DNA of 45,519 bases, taken from assembly GCF_900188345.1 (NCBI RefSeq), contig NZ_FZOD01000076.1, positions 1-45,519 of the forward strand, in the 5' to 3' direction. This document shows positions 1 through 8,347 of the stretch, piece by piece (positions within the stretch are counted from its first letter, which is position 1; each line of letters starts with the position of its first letter). Origin of the DNA: Streptosporangium subroseum. GTDB taxonomy: Bacteria; Actinomycetota; Actinomycetes; Streptosporangiales; Streptosporangiaceae. The notes beneath the pieces were generated by a model. That model ran no database searches and was not told the DNA's origin. It saw only the letters and a list, made by a program, of their open reading frames with translations. The position numbers and the translations under genes were made by a program.

Positions 1-410
1 TAGGCCTTCTTGCCGCGGTAGGGGCCCTTCGAGCCGTAGCCGGAGATCGAGCAGGTGATCAGCCGCGGATGCTTGGCGCGCAGGCTCTCCTCATCCAGGC
101 CCAGCCGCTGCACCGCCCCCGGCAGGAGGTTCTGCACGAACACATCCGCCCGCGCGAGCATCGCGTCCAGGACCGCGCGGTCTGCGGGGTCCTTGATGTC
201 GAGGGTGATGCTCTCCTTGCCCCGGTTGAGCCACACGAAGTAGCTCGACATGCCCTTGACCGTCTCGTCGTAGCCACGGGCGAAGTCCCCGCCGCCCGTA
301 CGCTCGATCTTGATCACGCGTGCGCCGAGGTCGGCCAGCTGGCGGGTGGCGAACGGGGCCGCCACGGCCTGTTCCAGCGCGATGACGGTGATGCCCTGCA
401 ACGGGAGCAT
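1..410 (-). CDS. CaiB/BaiF family CoA-transferase (N-terminal part)
   Basis: Only the first 136 or so residues are in the window; the gene runs off the left edge. The reverse-strand translation opens MLPLQGITVIALEQAV and continues with ADLGARVIKIER, NRGKESITLDIK and ITCSISGYGSKGPYRGKK, all typical of class III (CaiB/BaiF, formyl-CoA transferase type) CoA-transferases. The catalytic aspartate would lie beyond the edge. The ATG overlaps the TGA of the upstream lyase gene (TGATG), so the two are translationally coupled. With a lyase next door and a second CaiB paralogue in the divergent operon, a role in activating or isomerising a dicarboxylic acid CoA ester such as mesaconyl-CoA is plausible, but the substrate is inferred from context only. 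Confidence 0.9.
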   Translation of the reverse strand, partial: MLPLQGITVIALEQAVAAPFATRQLADLGARVIKIERTGGGDFARGYDETVKGMSSYFVWLNRGKESITLDIKDPADRAVLDAMLARADVFVQNLLPGAVQRLGLDEESLRAKHPRLITCSISGYGSKGPYRGKKA

Positions 411-1282
411 CAAGACCTCCTTCGGTCGTCGGGGGTGGGCTCCACACCGGCCCGTCGCAGGACCAGCCGGGCGCGTTCCACAACCGGCCGGTCGATCATC
501 TGCCCGTCCAGCCGTCCCGCGCCGCCGCCGGTGACGCTGTCCAGGATCTGCCGGGCGCGGCGCACCTGCTCCTGGCTGGGGCTGAACGCGGCGTTGACGG
601 CGCTCACCTGGCGCGGGTGGACGCATAGTTTGCCTCCGAAGCCCAGGCCGGCCGCGGTGGCCGCCTCCGCCTCGACGACGGAAAGGTCGTCCAGGGCGAC
701 GGTGACACCGTCGATCGGAGCGGCCACGCGCGCCGCGCGCGAGGCCACCACCAGGCAGGAACGCGCGAACAGCATCGAGGTCGGGGTTTCGGAGGCGCCG
801 AGGTCGAGAGCGAAGTCGATCGAGCCGAAGGCCAGGCGAGCCACGCCGGGTGCTGAGGCCAGGTCATAGGCGCGGTGCAGGCCCAGCGCCGTCTCGACCA
901 GCGCGATCACGACCGTGTCCGGGCCCAGGGCGTCGCTCAGCTGGCTCAGGGCCCGCGGGTCCTCGGCCTTGGGCAGCATGACGGCGCGCGGGCCCGGCAC
1001 CCCGGACAGCGCGGAGACGTCGGCGTCGTGGAACGGCGTGTTCTGGGCGTTGATCCGCACGCACGCGACCCCGCCCGCGCCGAGCCAGCGCGTGACCTCG
1101 GCGCGGGCCGGCTCCTTGGCGTTCACGGCGACGGCGTCCTCCAGGTCGCAGATCACGACGTCGGCGCCGCTCGCGGCGGCCTTGGCGAATCGGTCGCCGC
1201 GGTCACCGGGGACAAACAGCCAGGAGCGAGCTGCGGGTATATCCACCGTCACGGACGGGCGGGCATCAACATTTTCGCTCAT
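410..1282 (-). CDS. HpcH/HpaI aldolase, citrate lyase beta-subunit-like CoA-ester lyase
   Basis: A 290-residue CitE-like protein. Visible family motifs: SWLFVPGDRGDRF near residue 20, CDLEDAV (residues 45-51), the CoA-ester-binding arginine in VRIN (R76), LPKAE (K105), the metal-ligand glutamate in LVETALGL (E130) and aspartate in FGSIDFALDLG (D156), and a C-terminal GKLCVHPRQV. Family members cleave L-malyl-CoA, beta-methylmalyl-CoA or citramalyl-CoA with Mg2+. Because the divergent operon encodes methylaspartate ammonia-lyase, a CoA-transferase and a MaoC hydratase, I infer it cleaves the hydrated mesaconyl-CoA, giving glyoxylate plus propionyl-CoA or, for the other regioisomer, pyruvate plus acetyl-CoA. 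It lies 37 bases downstream of the alcohol dehydrogenase gene and overlaps the CoA-transferase start. Function class is sure; exact substrate is not. Confidence 0.88.
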   Translation of the reverse strand: MSENVDARPSVTVDIPAARSWLFVPGDRGDRFAKAAASGADVVICDLEDAVAVNAKEPARAEVTRWLGAGGVACVRINAQNTPFHDADVSALSGVPGPRAVMLPKAEDPRALSQLSDALGPDTVVIALVETALGLHRAYDLASAPGVARLAFGSIDFALDLGASETPTSMLFARSCLVVASRAARVAAPIDGVTVALDDLSVVEAEAATAAGLGFGGKLCVHPRQVSAVNAAFSPSQEQVRRARQILDSVTGGGAGRLDGQMIDRPVVERARLVLRRAGVEPTPDDRRRS

Positions 1283-1319
1283 TTCGAGGGGTTACCCTGC
1301 CGGCTCCTCAAATGATCAT

Positions 1320-2363
1320 TCACTTGAGCATGACTTTGATCGACTCTCGGGCCGCCATCGCGGCATAACCCTGAGCCACGTCGGCGAGCGGAAGCTCGGT
1401 GTCGAAGACCGAGCCGGGGTCGAGCGTCCCTGCCATGATCCGCGAGACCAGGTCGGGGAGGTAACGACGTACGGGGGCGATCCCGAGATTCAGGCTCAGG
1501 TGGTGGCTGAGCGGCTGGAACAACGGCAGATTCGGCGCCGTGTGGGGGATGCCGACCGCGCCGATCGAGCCTCCCTCGCGGGCCATGCCGACCGCCATCG
1601 CCCAGGACTCCGGAGTGCCGACCGCTTCCACCACATGGCGTACGCCCAGGCCGCCGGTCCTTTCGCGGACGGCCGCGATGCCCTCGTCGCCTCGCTCGGC
1701 GATGACATCCGTCGCTCCGAAGGACCTGCCGATCGCGGCGCGGTCCTCGTGCCGGCTCATCAGGAAGATCCGCTCGGCGCCGAGGATGGCCTTCGCCCCC
1801 AGCACCGCGCACAGTCCGACCGCCCCGTCGCCGATGACGGCCACCGCCGAACCCTCGGTGACGCCGGCCAGAACGGCTCCGTGCAGCCCGGTGGCCATCA
1901 CGTCGGAGGTGGCCAGAAGCGCGGCGTACAGCGACTCGTCGACACCGCTCATGCCGCCCGGTACGGCCACGAGGGTTCCGTCGGCCTGGGGAACCCGCAC
2001 GGCTTCGCCCTGGCCGCCGTCGGTGCCCACCGCGCCGAAGGTGCCGCCGTTGCTGCATGAGCTCTGGATCCCGTCCACGCAGGCCGGGCAGGTGTTGTCG
2101 GACCACATGAACGGCGCGACGACAAGATCGCCGACCCGGAGGGTGCTGACCTCGCTGCCGACTTCCTCGACGAGGCCGATGAACTCGTGGCCCAGCCGGG
2201 ATCGCTCCGCGCGGTTGATGATCCCGCGATAGGACCAGAGGTCCGAACCGCAGACGCAGGAACGGAGAACCCGCACCACGGCATCGGTGGGCTGGGACAG
2301 GGAGGCGTCGGGCACGTCGTCGACGATGACGTTTCCGGCGGACAGGTAGAGAGCGGCACGCAT
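1320..2363 (-). CDS. Zinc-dependent medium-chain alcohol dehydrogenase
   Basis: A 347-residue MDR family enzyme. The catalytic zinc site is visible as C38 in CVCGSD and H59-E60 in LGHEFIG. A structural-zinc loop (DNTCPACVDGIQSSC) shows three of the usual four cysteines (C92, C95, C103). The Rossmann segment VAVIGDGAVGLCAVLGAK sits near residue 175, and MSRHEDR follows the second strand, where an Arg after the strand often marks NADP preference. It oxidises an alcohol or reduces an aldehyde; the substrate cannot be read from sequence. It lies between the fusion gene upstream (about 90 bases) and the lyase gene (37 bases), so it is probably part of the same leftward transcript. One guess is handling of a semialdehyde or hydroxyl intermediate of the pathway. 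Confidence 0.9.
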   Translation of the reverse strand: MRAALYLSAGNVIVDDVPDASLSQPTDAVVRVLRSCVCGSDLWSYRGIINRAERSRLGHEFIGLVEEVGSEVSTLRVGDLVVAPFMWSDNTCPACVDGIQSSCSNGGTFGAVGTDGGQGEAVRVPQADGTLVAVPGGMSGVDESLYAALLATSDVMATGLHGAVLAGVTEGSAVAVIGDGAVGLCAVLGAKAILGAERIFLMSRHEDRAAIGRSFGATDVIAERGDEGIAAVRERTGGLGVRHVVEAVGTPESWAMAVGMAREGGSIGAVGIPHTAPNLPLFQPLSHHLSLNLGIAPVRRYLPDLVSRIMAGTLDPGSVFDTELPLADVAQGYAAMAARESIKVMLK

Positions 2364-2452
2364 GGAGAAGATCGCCTTCGTTCGGGTGGTTCGGGTCGTT
2401 CGGGGGGAGTTTCGGGGGGTAAGGAGGGGGGTGCGAGGCGGGTGGAGAGGGG

Positions 2453-4597
2453 TCAGTGCACGGCGGGGGTGCGGACCTCGACGCTCAGCGTCGACTCCAC
2501 GTACCGGGCCGCGGCGAGCAGTCCCATGTCGGTGCCGAGCGGGGACGACAGCTGAAGCCCGATCGGAAGGCCGTCCGCGCTCCAGCCGCAGGGCAGCACC
2601 AGCGCCGGCGCTCCGGTGAGGTTCTGGATGCCGGTGAACAGTCCCTCCGCGGCGCCCTCCGGGGTGTCGACCGGAGGCGTGGTGACCGGCGCGACGAAGG
2701 GCGCGGCGGGAGTCAGCAGGACGTCGATCCCGGCGTAGACCTCGGCCGCGGCGGGCAGCAGCCGCTCCCGTGCGGCAAGGGCCCTGCGGTAGTCGGCCTC
2801 GCTCACCTCGGAGGCGGAGCGCACCAGCCGCAGGGTCTCCGGGCCGTAGTGGCCGGGGTCGGCCGTCGCCCGCTCGCCGTGGACCTGCCAGGCCTCGAAC
2901 AGCAGGATGTCGGAGAACGTCTCCTCCAGCTCGCCGAAGGCGGAGCCGTCGACCTCGACGATCGAACAGCCGGCGTCGCGCAGAACGCCGATCGCGTCGC
3001 GCACCGCGGTCGCCACGTCCGGCTCGACCTCGGCGCGTTCGAGCTGGCCGGGGATGACACCGATCCGCAGCGCCGTACGGCTCGCGGTCTCCGGCACGGC
3101 GCCCGTCAGAGCCGAGAAGACCTCGGTCGTGACCTGGACATCGCGGGCGAGGAGGCCCACATGATCAAGCGTCGGCGCGAGTGCCTCGACACCGTCCAGG
3201 GGCAGCGCGCCGTAGCTCGGCTTGAACCCGACGGTGGCGCAGTAATGCGCCGGGAGCCGGATCGAGCCGCCGGTGTCCGTGCCCAGGGCGACCGCGCAGG
3301 CGCCGACGCCGACCAGGGCGGCCGAGCCGCCGCTGGACCCGCCGGCGGTCCGCTTGGGGTTGTAGGGGTTCATCGCCTCGGGCACGTCCGGGTGGGTCGC
3401 GCCGGCCGCGTACTCGAGCAGCGAGGTGGCCGCGAAGACGTCCGCCCCGGTGGCGCGCAGCGTCGCGATGATCGGGGCGTCGGCCGCGGCCGGTTCGGCG
3501 CGCATCGCCTGGGGATTGCCGTTGCCGCGCGGGTGGCCGGCGATGTCGATCAGGTCCTTGACCGCGATCTGCACACCGTGCAGCGGGCCGTCGGGCGCGC
3601 GCAGGGGCGCGTGGAACAGCGTGACCACGGCGTTCAGCGGTCGGCCGAGTCGTTCGGATCGCTCGTAGGCGGCGAGAAGCTCCAGGTTGGCCACCTCGCA
3701 GGTGCGCTCACCCCGCTCGATCGCCTTGATGAGCTCGCCCGTGTACGTCGTCAGCGGGCCTGCGAGATCGTTCAGCAGGTCGTCGACCTCGGTCTTGCGC
3801 TTGCGGACCATCAGGTCGCGGTAGATGCCGCTGTGGGACTTGGCGCTGTTCCGGTTGAAGGTGACCAGCCGGGCGAGCGAGCCTTCGAGGTCGTCGGGTT
3901 CGAACCCGTCGAATCCCTCCGGCTTCACCGGCGACTGTGCCAGCACCTCCCTGGCGATGCCGAGCATGAGAGGACGCCACTCCGGCGCCTCCAGGGAGTC
4001 GGCGATCGACAGGTCGGAGACCGCGCCGGCGTAGAGCATCGCGCCGTAGGCCTCCTTGCCCCAGAGGAATCCCATGATGTTGTCGGTGGCCACGGCGTAG
4101 GGGAGGGCCTCGACGAGTTCGCGCACTCGCGGTGTGATCTCGTTGCCGGTCGACTCGCCGACGCGGAACGTGCCGATGTTGCCCTGCATGATGCGCCCGG
4201 GGGCCAGCACGTCCGCGCCGAAGTTCACGAAGCTCACGAGGAGCCGATCAGCGCCGACCGCGGCCGAGAGCGTGTCGGCGGTCAGGCCGTTCTGGAAGCT
4301 GACCAGGTAGCCGTCGGGGGCCAGCCGATCACGGACGATTTCGGCGGCCTGGGCGGTGTGATGGCTCTTGACGGCGATCGCGACACGGTCCAGGCGGTCC
4401 GGCAGATCCTCGGGTGTGACCGCTCGCGCGGCCACGGTGAAGTTCTCGACCGGCCCCTCGATGGTCAGTCCTTCTCGGTTGATCGCCTCGACGTGTGCCG
4501 GGTCGGCGTCGCAGAACAGCACGTCGTGTCCGGCGCGGATCAGATGCGCGCCGATCGTTCCGCCGATCGCGCCCGCACCGATGATGGTCAATTGCAT
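2453..4597 (-). CDS. Fusion protein: ketopantoate reductase-like (PanE/ApbA) domain + amidase-signature domain
   Basis: One uninterrupted 714-residue frame joins two enzymes. Residues 1-300 are PanE/ApbA-like: NAD(P)-binding GAGAIGG at 7-13, AVKSHH at 76-80, SFQNGL at 100-105, a lysine at 181 where the catalytic Lys is expected (but GKEAYG replaces the usual K-x3-N), and KRKTEVDDL with E270 at the substrate-binding Glu position. From about residue 305 it is an amidase-signature enzyme with an intact Lys-cisSer-Ser triad: K347 (IAVKDL), S421 (TAGGSSGGSAA) and S445 (GTDTGGSIR). A stand-alone PanE is near 300 residues and a stand-alone amidase 450 or more, so the amidase half is short at its N-terminus. 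The reductase may act on a 2-oxo or 2-hydroxy acid and the amidase may release it or ammonia; the true substrate is unknown. First gene of the leftward operon, divergent from the peptide transporter. Confidence 0.9.
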   Translation of the reverse strand: MQLTIIGAGAIGGTIGAHLIRAGHDVLFCDADPAHVEAINREGLTIEGPVENFTVAARAVTPEDLPDRLDRVAIAVKSHHTAQAAEIVRDRLAPDGYLVSFQNGLTADTLSAAVGADRLLVSFVNFGADVLAPGRIMQGNIGTFRVGESTGNEITPRVRELVEALPYAVATDNIMGFLWGKEAYGAMLYAGAVSDLSIADSLEAPEWRPLMLGIAREVLAQSPVKPEGFDGFEPDDLEGSLARLVTFNRNSAKSHSGIYRDLMVRKRKTEVDDLLNDLAGPLTTYTGELIKAIERGERTCEVANLELLAAYERSERLGRPLNAVVTLFHAPLRAPDGPLHGVQIAVKDLIDIAGHPRGNGNPQAMRAEPAAADAPIIATLRATGADVFAATSLLEYAAGATHPDVPEAMNPYNPKRTAGGSSGGSAALVGVGACAVALGTDTGGSIRLPAHYCATVGFKPSYGALPLDGVEALAPTLDHVGLLARDVQVTTEVFSALTGAVPETASRTALRIGVIPGQLERAEVEPDVATAVRDAIGVLRDAGCSIVEVDGSAFGELEETFSDILLFEAWQVHGERATADPGHYGPETLRLVRSASEVSEADYRRALAARERLLPAAAEVYAGIDVLLTPAAPFVAPVTTPPVDTPEGAAEGLFTGIQNLTGAPALVLPCGWSADGLPIGLQLSSPLGTDMGLLAAARYVESTLSVEVRTPAVH

Positions 4598-4864
4598 GAG
4601 AGATCCGCCTGGTTTGGTAGCGCTTGGGTAGCTTTGCCGTCGGACACTACCTGAACCGATTTGAATGCTCTAGTCTGCATCTGCTGGTGAACTCGGGACG
4701 GCGACCTTACGTATGACAGCTTATCTGCACGTAACCTTTGCGAAACGTAGCGATGCTCGAATGCGTCACAGCCGGACCGATCCGCGCTTCTGAGCGGATC
4801 CCCTCGGGCCTCTCCGAACCGTCTGACCTACAGAGCACGACCGCGAAACCCATGAAGGATAGGC
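4598..4864. promoter_or_regulatory. Divergent promoter region between the two arms of the catabolic island
   Basis: This 267-base gap separates the leftward fusion-gene operon from the rightward ABC transporter operon, so it must hold both promoters. It is clearly richer in A and T than its neighbours around 4640-4760. I see AAGGATAGGC just before the ATG at 4865 as a ribosome binding site. I cannot name a convincing -10/-35 pair or a regulator operator. A half-repeat ACGTA occurs at 4725-4750 but is too short to rely on. Confidence 0.5.
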
Positions 4865-6502
4865 ATGTCTGACCAGAGCCATGACGCGTTGAACCCGGCC
4901 TCCCGCATCCCCGACGGCATCAGGGTCCCCGCGATCAGCAGACGCCGGCTGCTCCAGCTGAGCGCCCTCGGCGTGGGAGCCTTCTCCGTCGCGCCGCTGC
5001 TGGCCGCCTGCGGGGCCGACTCGACCTCCACGCAGGCCGCCTCCTCGGGCGGGGCGGCCAAGAAGGGAGGCGACCTCGTCATCGTCCGCGACCACGACGC
5101 GGTGAACATGGACAAGACGACGGTGTTCAGCAACGGCTCGATCTGGGTCTACAACCAGATGTACGAGCCGCTGGTGGCCATGACGGACGACGGCCAGGGG
5201 GTGAAGCCCTGGCTCGCGGAGAGCTACGAGATGTCGGCGGACAACCTCTCCTGCACGCTGAAGCTCAGGAAAGACGTGAAGTTCCACAACGGCCAGCCGA
5301 TGACTTCGGCCGACGTGAAGTTCTCCATCGACGAGTCGAGCAAGACCAAGGGCGGATGGGAGTTCATCAACTCCGCGATCAAGGAGGTGACCACGCCGGA
5401 CGACTACACCGTCGTGGTGACCACCAAGTATCCGTGGGCGCCGCTGCTGGCCGACCTGAGCTGCCCGAACAACGGCATCATCCCCAAGGACTACGCGGGC
5501 AAGACCAAGGACGAGTTCTACGCCGCCCCGATCGCGACCGGCCCGTTCGTGTGGGGCACCTGGCAGAAGGGCAGCGCCCTCACCCTGAAGAAGAACCCGT
5601 CCTACTGGCAGGCGGGCAAGCCGTACCTGGACTCGGTCACCTGGAAGGTGGTCGCGGACAGCAACGCCCGCGCGATCCAGCTGCAGGGCGGGCAGGCGCA
5701 CATCAACGAGGCTCCGCCGTTCTCCAGCCTCACCCAGCTCAAGAGCACGCCGAACCTGAAGGTCGACCTGTTCCCGTCCACCAGGACGGACTACATCATG
5801 ATGAACAACACCAAGAAGCCGTTCGACGACATCCACGTGCGCCGCGCCATCTCCTACGCCATCGACCGGGAGTCGCTGGTCAAGAGCGTCCTGTTCGGCA
5901 ACGGCACCGTGGCGAACTCGTTCATGATGCCGTCCACGCCGTACTACGACAAGGACGCGCCGGGCCTGCAGTACGACATGGCCAAGGCCAAGGAAGAGCT
6001 GGCCCAGTCGAGCGTGCCGCAGGGCTTCAAGACCACCTGGCTGGCCATGTCCGGCGACGCGGTGGACGCGTCGATCGCGCAGATCCTGCAGGCGTCCCTG
6101 AAAGAGCTCGGCATCACCATGGACATCCAGAACGTGGACCCGAGCGCGCAGCACGACCTGACGGGCAAGCTGCAGTTCGAGATCGCGCACTCGTACTGGA
6201 CGATGGACCTCGCCGACCCCGACGAGCTGGCGCAGTTCGCGCTCGACCCGACGACGGGCGGGCACTCCTTCAACACCGGGTTCGACGACAAGGAGATCAT
6301 CGAGCTGGTGCACCAGGCGCAGAAGGAGTTCGACAAGACCAAGCGCCAGGCGCTGTACAGCCAGCTCCAGGTGAAGGCCGCCGAGTCCGCGTTCATGGCG
6401 TTCCTGTTCTACACGCCGTTCCCGTACGCGAGCAGCAGCAGCGTGAAGGGCTTCAAGGTCCTGCCCACCGGCTCCTACCACATGGAAGACGTCTCGCTCT
6501 GA
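4865..6502 (+). CDS. ABC transporter substrate-binding lipoprotein, peptide family (SBP_bac_5)
   Basis: A 545-residue DppA/OppA-type solute receptor. The N-terminus has a twin-arginine signal, SRRRLLQLSALGVGAF (residues 25-40), ending in the lipobox LLAAC with C49 as lipidated cysteine, so the protein should be Tat-exported and anchored outside the membrane. After it come the typical family strings: VYNQMYEPLV, LAESYEMSADNL, FHNGQPMTSADVKFS, GTGPF-like ATGPFVWGTW, RRAISYAIDRESLV. It captures a peptide or similar amide and hands it to the permeases encoded directly downstream (40-base gap). Family members also bind nickel, opines or glycosides, but the many peptidase genes in the same operon favour a peptide. 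It is the first gene of the rightward operon. Confidence 0.95.
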   Translation: MSDQSHDALNPASRIPDGIRVPAISRRRLLQLSALGVGAFSVAPLLAACGADSTSTQAASSGGAAKKGGDLVIVRDHDAVNMDKTTVFSNGSIWVYNQMYEPLVAMTDDGQGVKPWLAESYEMSADNLSCTLKLRKDVKFHNGQPMTSADVKFSIDESSKTKGGWEFINSAIKEVTTPDDYTVVVTTKYPWAPLLADLSCPNNGIIPKDYAGKTKDEFYAAPIATGPFVWGTWQKGSALTLKKNPSYWQAGKPYLDSVTWKVVADSNARAIQLQGGQAHINEAPPFSSLTQLKSTPNLKVDLFPSTRTDYIMMNNTKKPFDDIHVRRAISYAIDRESLVKSVLFGNGTVANSFMMPSTPYYDKDAPGLQYDMAKAKEELAQSSVPQGFKTTWLAMSGDAVDASIAQILQASLKELGITMDIQNVDPSAQHDLTGKLQFEIAHSYWTMDLADPDELAQFALDPTTGGHSFNTGFDDKEIIELVHQAQKEFDKTKRQALYSQLQVKAAESAFMAFLFYTPFPYASSSSVKGFKVLPTGSYHMEDVSL

Positions 6503-6542
6503 TCCGGAGAACGGCGACCGAATCCATGGAACGGCAGAGTCG

Positions 6543-7484
6543 ATGAAGTATCTGGTCTACATTCTCAAACGGCTGGTGTCCCTGATCCCCGTTTTGCTGG
6601 GGATCTCGTTCATCGTGTTCTTCCTCATCCGCCTGATACCAGGGGATCCGGCGGCCACGTTGCTCGGGTCGCACGCCACTCCGGCTGCGATCAACGAACT
6701 GCGCACCCAGCTGGGGCTCACCGAGCCGGTGTGGAAGCAGTACCTGACGTTTCTCGGCCACCTGCTGCAGGGCAACCTCGGTTACTCCTACGTGTACAAC
6801 AGCCCGACCGTGGATCTGATCAAGGTCAGCCTGCCGGTGACGATCTGGCTGCTGGTGGCGGGCACCGTCTTCACGCTCCTGATCGCCGTGCCGCTGGCCG
6901 TCCTGGCCGCGGCACGGCGCAACGGGATCGCCGACAACATCATCCGTGCGGTGCCGGTCGTGGGACTGGGACTGCCGGCGTTCTGGCTCGGCATCATGCT
7001 GATCCTGGTCTTCGGGCTGAAACTGGGCTGGTTCCCGGTCGCCGGATACGGCGTCAGCATCGCCGACCATCTGCGCGGGATCGTGCTGCCGGGTATCACG
7101 ATCGCCCTGACCCTCTCGCCGATCCTGATCCGCAGCCTGCGGGCCAGCATGATCGACGTGCTGAGCAGCGACTACATCGTGACGGCTCGTGCCAAGGGGA
7201 TCAGCACCTCACGGGTGGTGCTCGGCCATGCCCTGCGCAACGCCGCGGTCTCGTCGGTCACGGTGCTCGGCGTGAACATCGCCTATCTCACCGGATCGAC
7301 GCTCGTGGTCGAACGCGTCTTCTCGCTGCCCGGCATCGGACAGCAGATGATCAATTCCATTCTCGGAAGGGATTTCCCCACCGTGCAGGGAATCACGCTT
7401 ACTTTCGCGATCATGGTGGTGGTCGTGAACCTGTTGACCGACGTGACGCACGCCGCTCTCGACCCCCGGGTCAAGCTCACATGA
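6543..7484 (+). CDS. ABC transporter permease, DppB type
   Basis: A 313-residue inner-membrane permease starting MKYLVYILKRLVSLIPVLLGISFIVF, the hallmark first helix of DppB/OppB proteins, followed by IPGDPAATLLG. The cytoplasmic coupling loop with the EAA motif is visible as TARAKGISTSRVVLGHALRN near residues 215-235, where the protein contacts the ATPases. Five to six membrane helices can be read. It forms the transmembrane channel with the next gene product. The stop codon overlaps the ATG of the next gene (ATGA), indicating coupled translation. Confidence 0.96.
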   Translation: MKYLVYILKRLVSLIPVLLGISFIVFFLIRLIPGDPAATLLGSHATPAAINELRTQLGLTEPVWKQYLTFLGHLLQGNLGYSYVYNSPTVDLIKVSLPVTIWLLVAGTVFTLLIAVPLAVLAAARRNGIADNIIRAVPVVGLGLPAFWLGIMLILVFGLKLGWFPVAGYGVSIADHLRGIVLPGITIALTLSPILIRSLRASMIDVLSSDYIVTARAKGISTSRVVLGHALRNAAVSSVTVLGVNIAYLTGSTLVVERVFSLPGIGQQMINSILGRDFPTVQGITLTFAIMVVVVNLLTDVTHAALDPRVKLT

Positions 7485-8347
7485 GCGCGGCGACGAGTAT
7501 CGGTCCCGCTCTGCCGGCGGTCACCGGCACGCCCCGGCGCAGACGCGGGCGGTGGAACGTTCCCCTGGTGGCGGGGCTGACGCTGTTCGCCCTCATCGTG
7601 CTGTGCGCGGTCTGCGCGCCCCTGCTGACGAGCTACGACCCGATCAAGCAGAACCTCACGGACGCGTTTCTCGCACCCGGCGCGAAGGGCCACCTTCTCG
7701 GCACCGACGCGTTCGGGCGCGACGTGTTCTCCAGGTTGCTCTACGGCGCGCGCGTCGACCTCAGGGTCGGCGTGCTGGCGGTCATCTCACCGTTCGTGAT
7801 CGGCAGCCTGCTCGGCCTGATCGCGGGTTGGTTCGGCGGGTGGGTCGACGCCGTCATCAGCCGCATCGTCGACATGGTGATCGCCTTCCCCTTCCTGGTG
7901 CTGGTGATCGCGCTGGTGTTCGCGATGGGCCCCGGTACGACGAGCATCTACACGGCGATCACGCTGGTCGGCTGGGTGGCGTACTGCCGCATCGTGCGCG
8001 GCCAGGTGCTGATCGCCAAGGAGCAGGAGTACGCGATGGCGGCCAGGGCCAGCGGCCTGCCGACCTGGCGGATCCTGCTGCGGCACCTCCTGCCCAACGT
8101 CGTCCTGCAGGCGTTCGTCTTCTCGATGAGCGACATCGTGCTGACCCTGCTGGCGATCGTGACCTTGGGCTTCCTCGGCCTCGGGGTGCCGCCGCCCACC
8201 CCCGACTGGGGAACGATGATCCAGGAAGGTCAGCAGTTCATCTTGGATAAGTGGTACATGTCCACGATTCCCGGCCTGGCGGTCGTTCTGACCGGTCTGG
8301 CACTGGCGCTGATCGCGGACGGCATCGTGGAGAAGGCGAACAAATGA
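7481..8347 (+). CDS. ABC transporter permease, DppC type
   Basis: A 288-residue permease. It has the DppC-specific N-terminal extension (basic, then a first helix VAGLTLFALIVLCAVCAPLL), the periplasmic segment HLLGTDAFGRDVFSRLLYGAR that is diagnostic of the DppC/OppC class, and an EAA loop EYAMAARASGLPTWRIL near residues 185-205. Start ATG at 7481 overlaps the stop of the upstream permease, and its own stop overlaps the next ATG. It pairs with the DppB-type protein to form the translocation pore. Confidence 0.96.
   Translation: MSAATSIGPALPAVTGTPRRRRGRWNVPLVAGLTLFALIVLCAVCAPLLTSYDPIKQNLTDAFLAPGAKGHLLGTDAFGRDVFSRLLYGARVDLRVGVLAVISPFVIGSLLGLIAGWFGGWVDAVISRIVDMVIAFPFLVLVIALVFAMGPGTTSIYTAITLVGWVAYCRIVRGQVLIAKEQEYAMAARASGLPTWRILLRHLLPNVVLQAFVFSMSDIVLTLLAIVTLGFLGLGVPPPTPDWGTMIQEGQQFILDKWYMSTIPGLAVVLTGLALALIADGIVEKANK

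Noticed and set aside
2456..4654. A 732-residue forward frame opposite the fusion gene
   Set aside because: Composition (Arg/Gly/Asp-rich repeats) is that of an antisense shadow; the reverse strand has two clear enzyme domains.
4766..6481. A 571-residue reverse-strand frame opposite the substrate-binding protein gene
   Set aside because: It is a GC-bias shadow: low-complexity, rich in Arg, Val and His with no motifs, while the forward frame encodes a full Tat lipoprotein.
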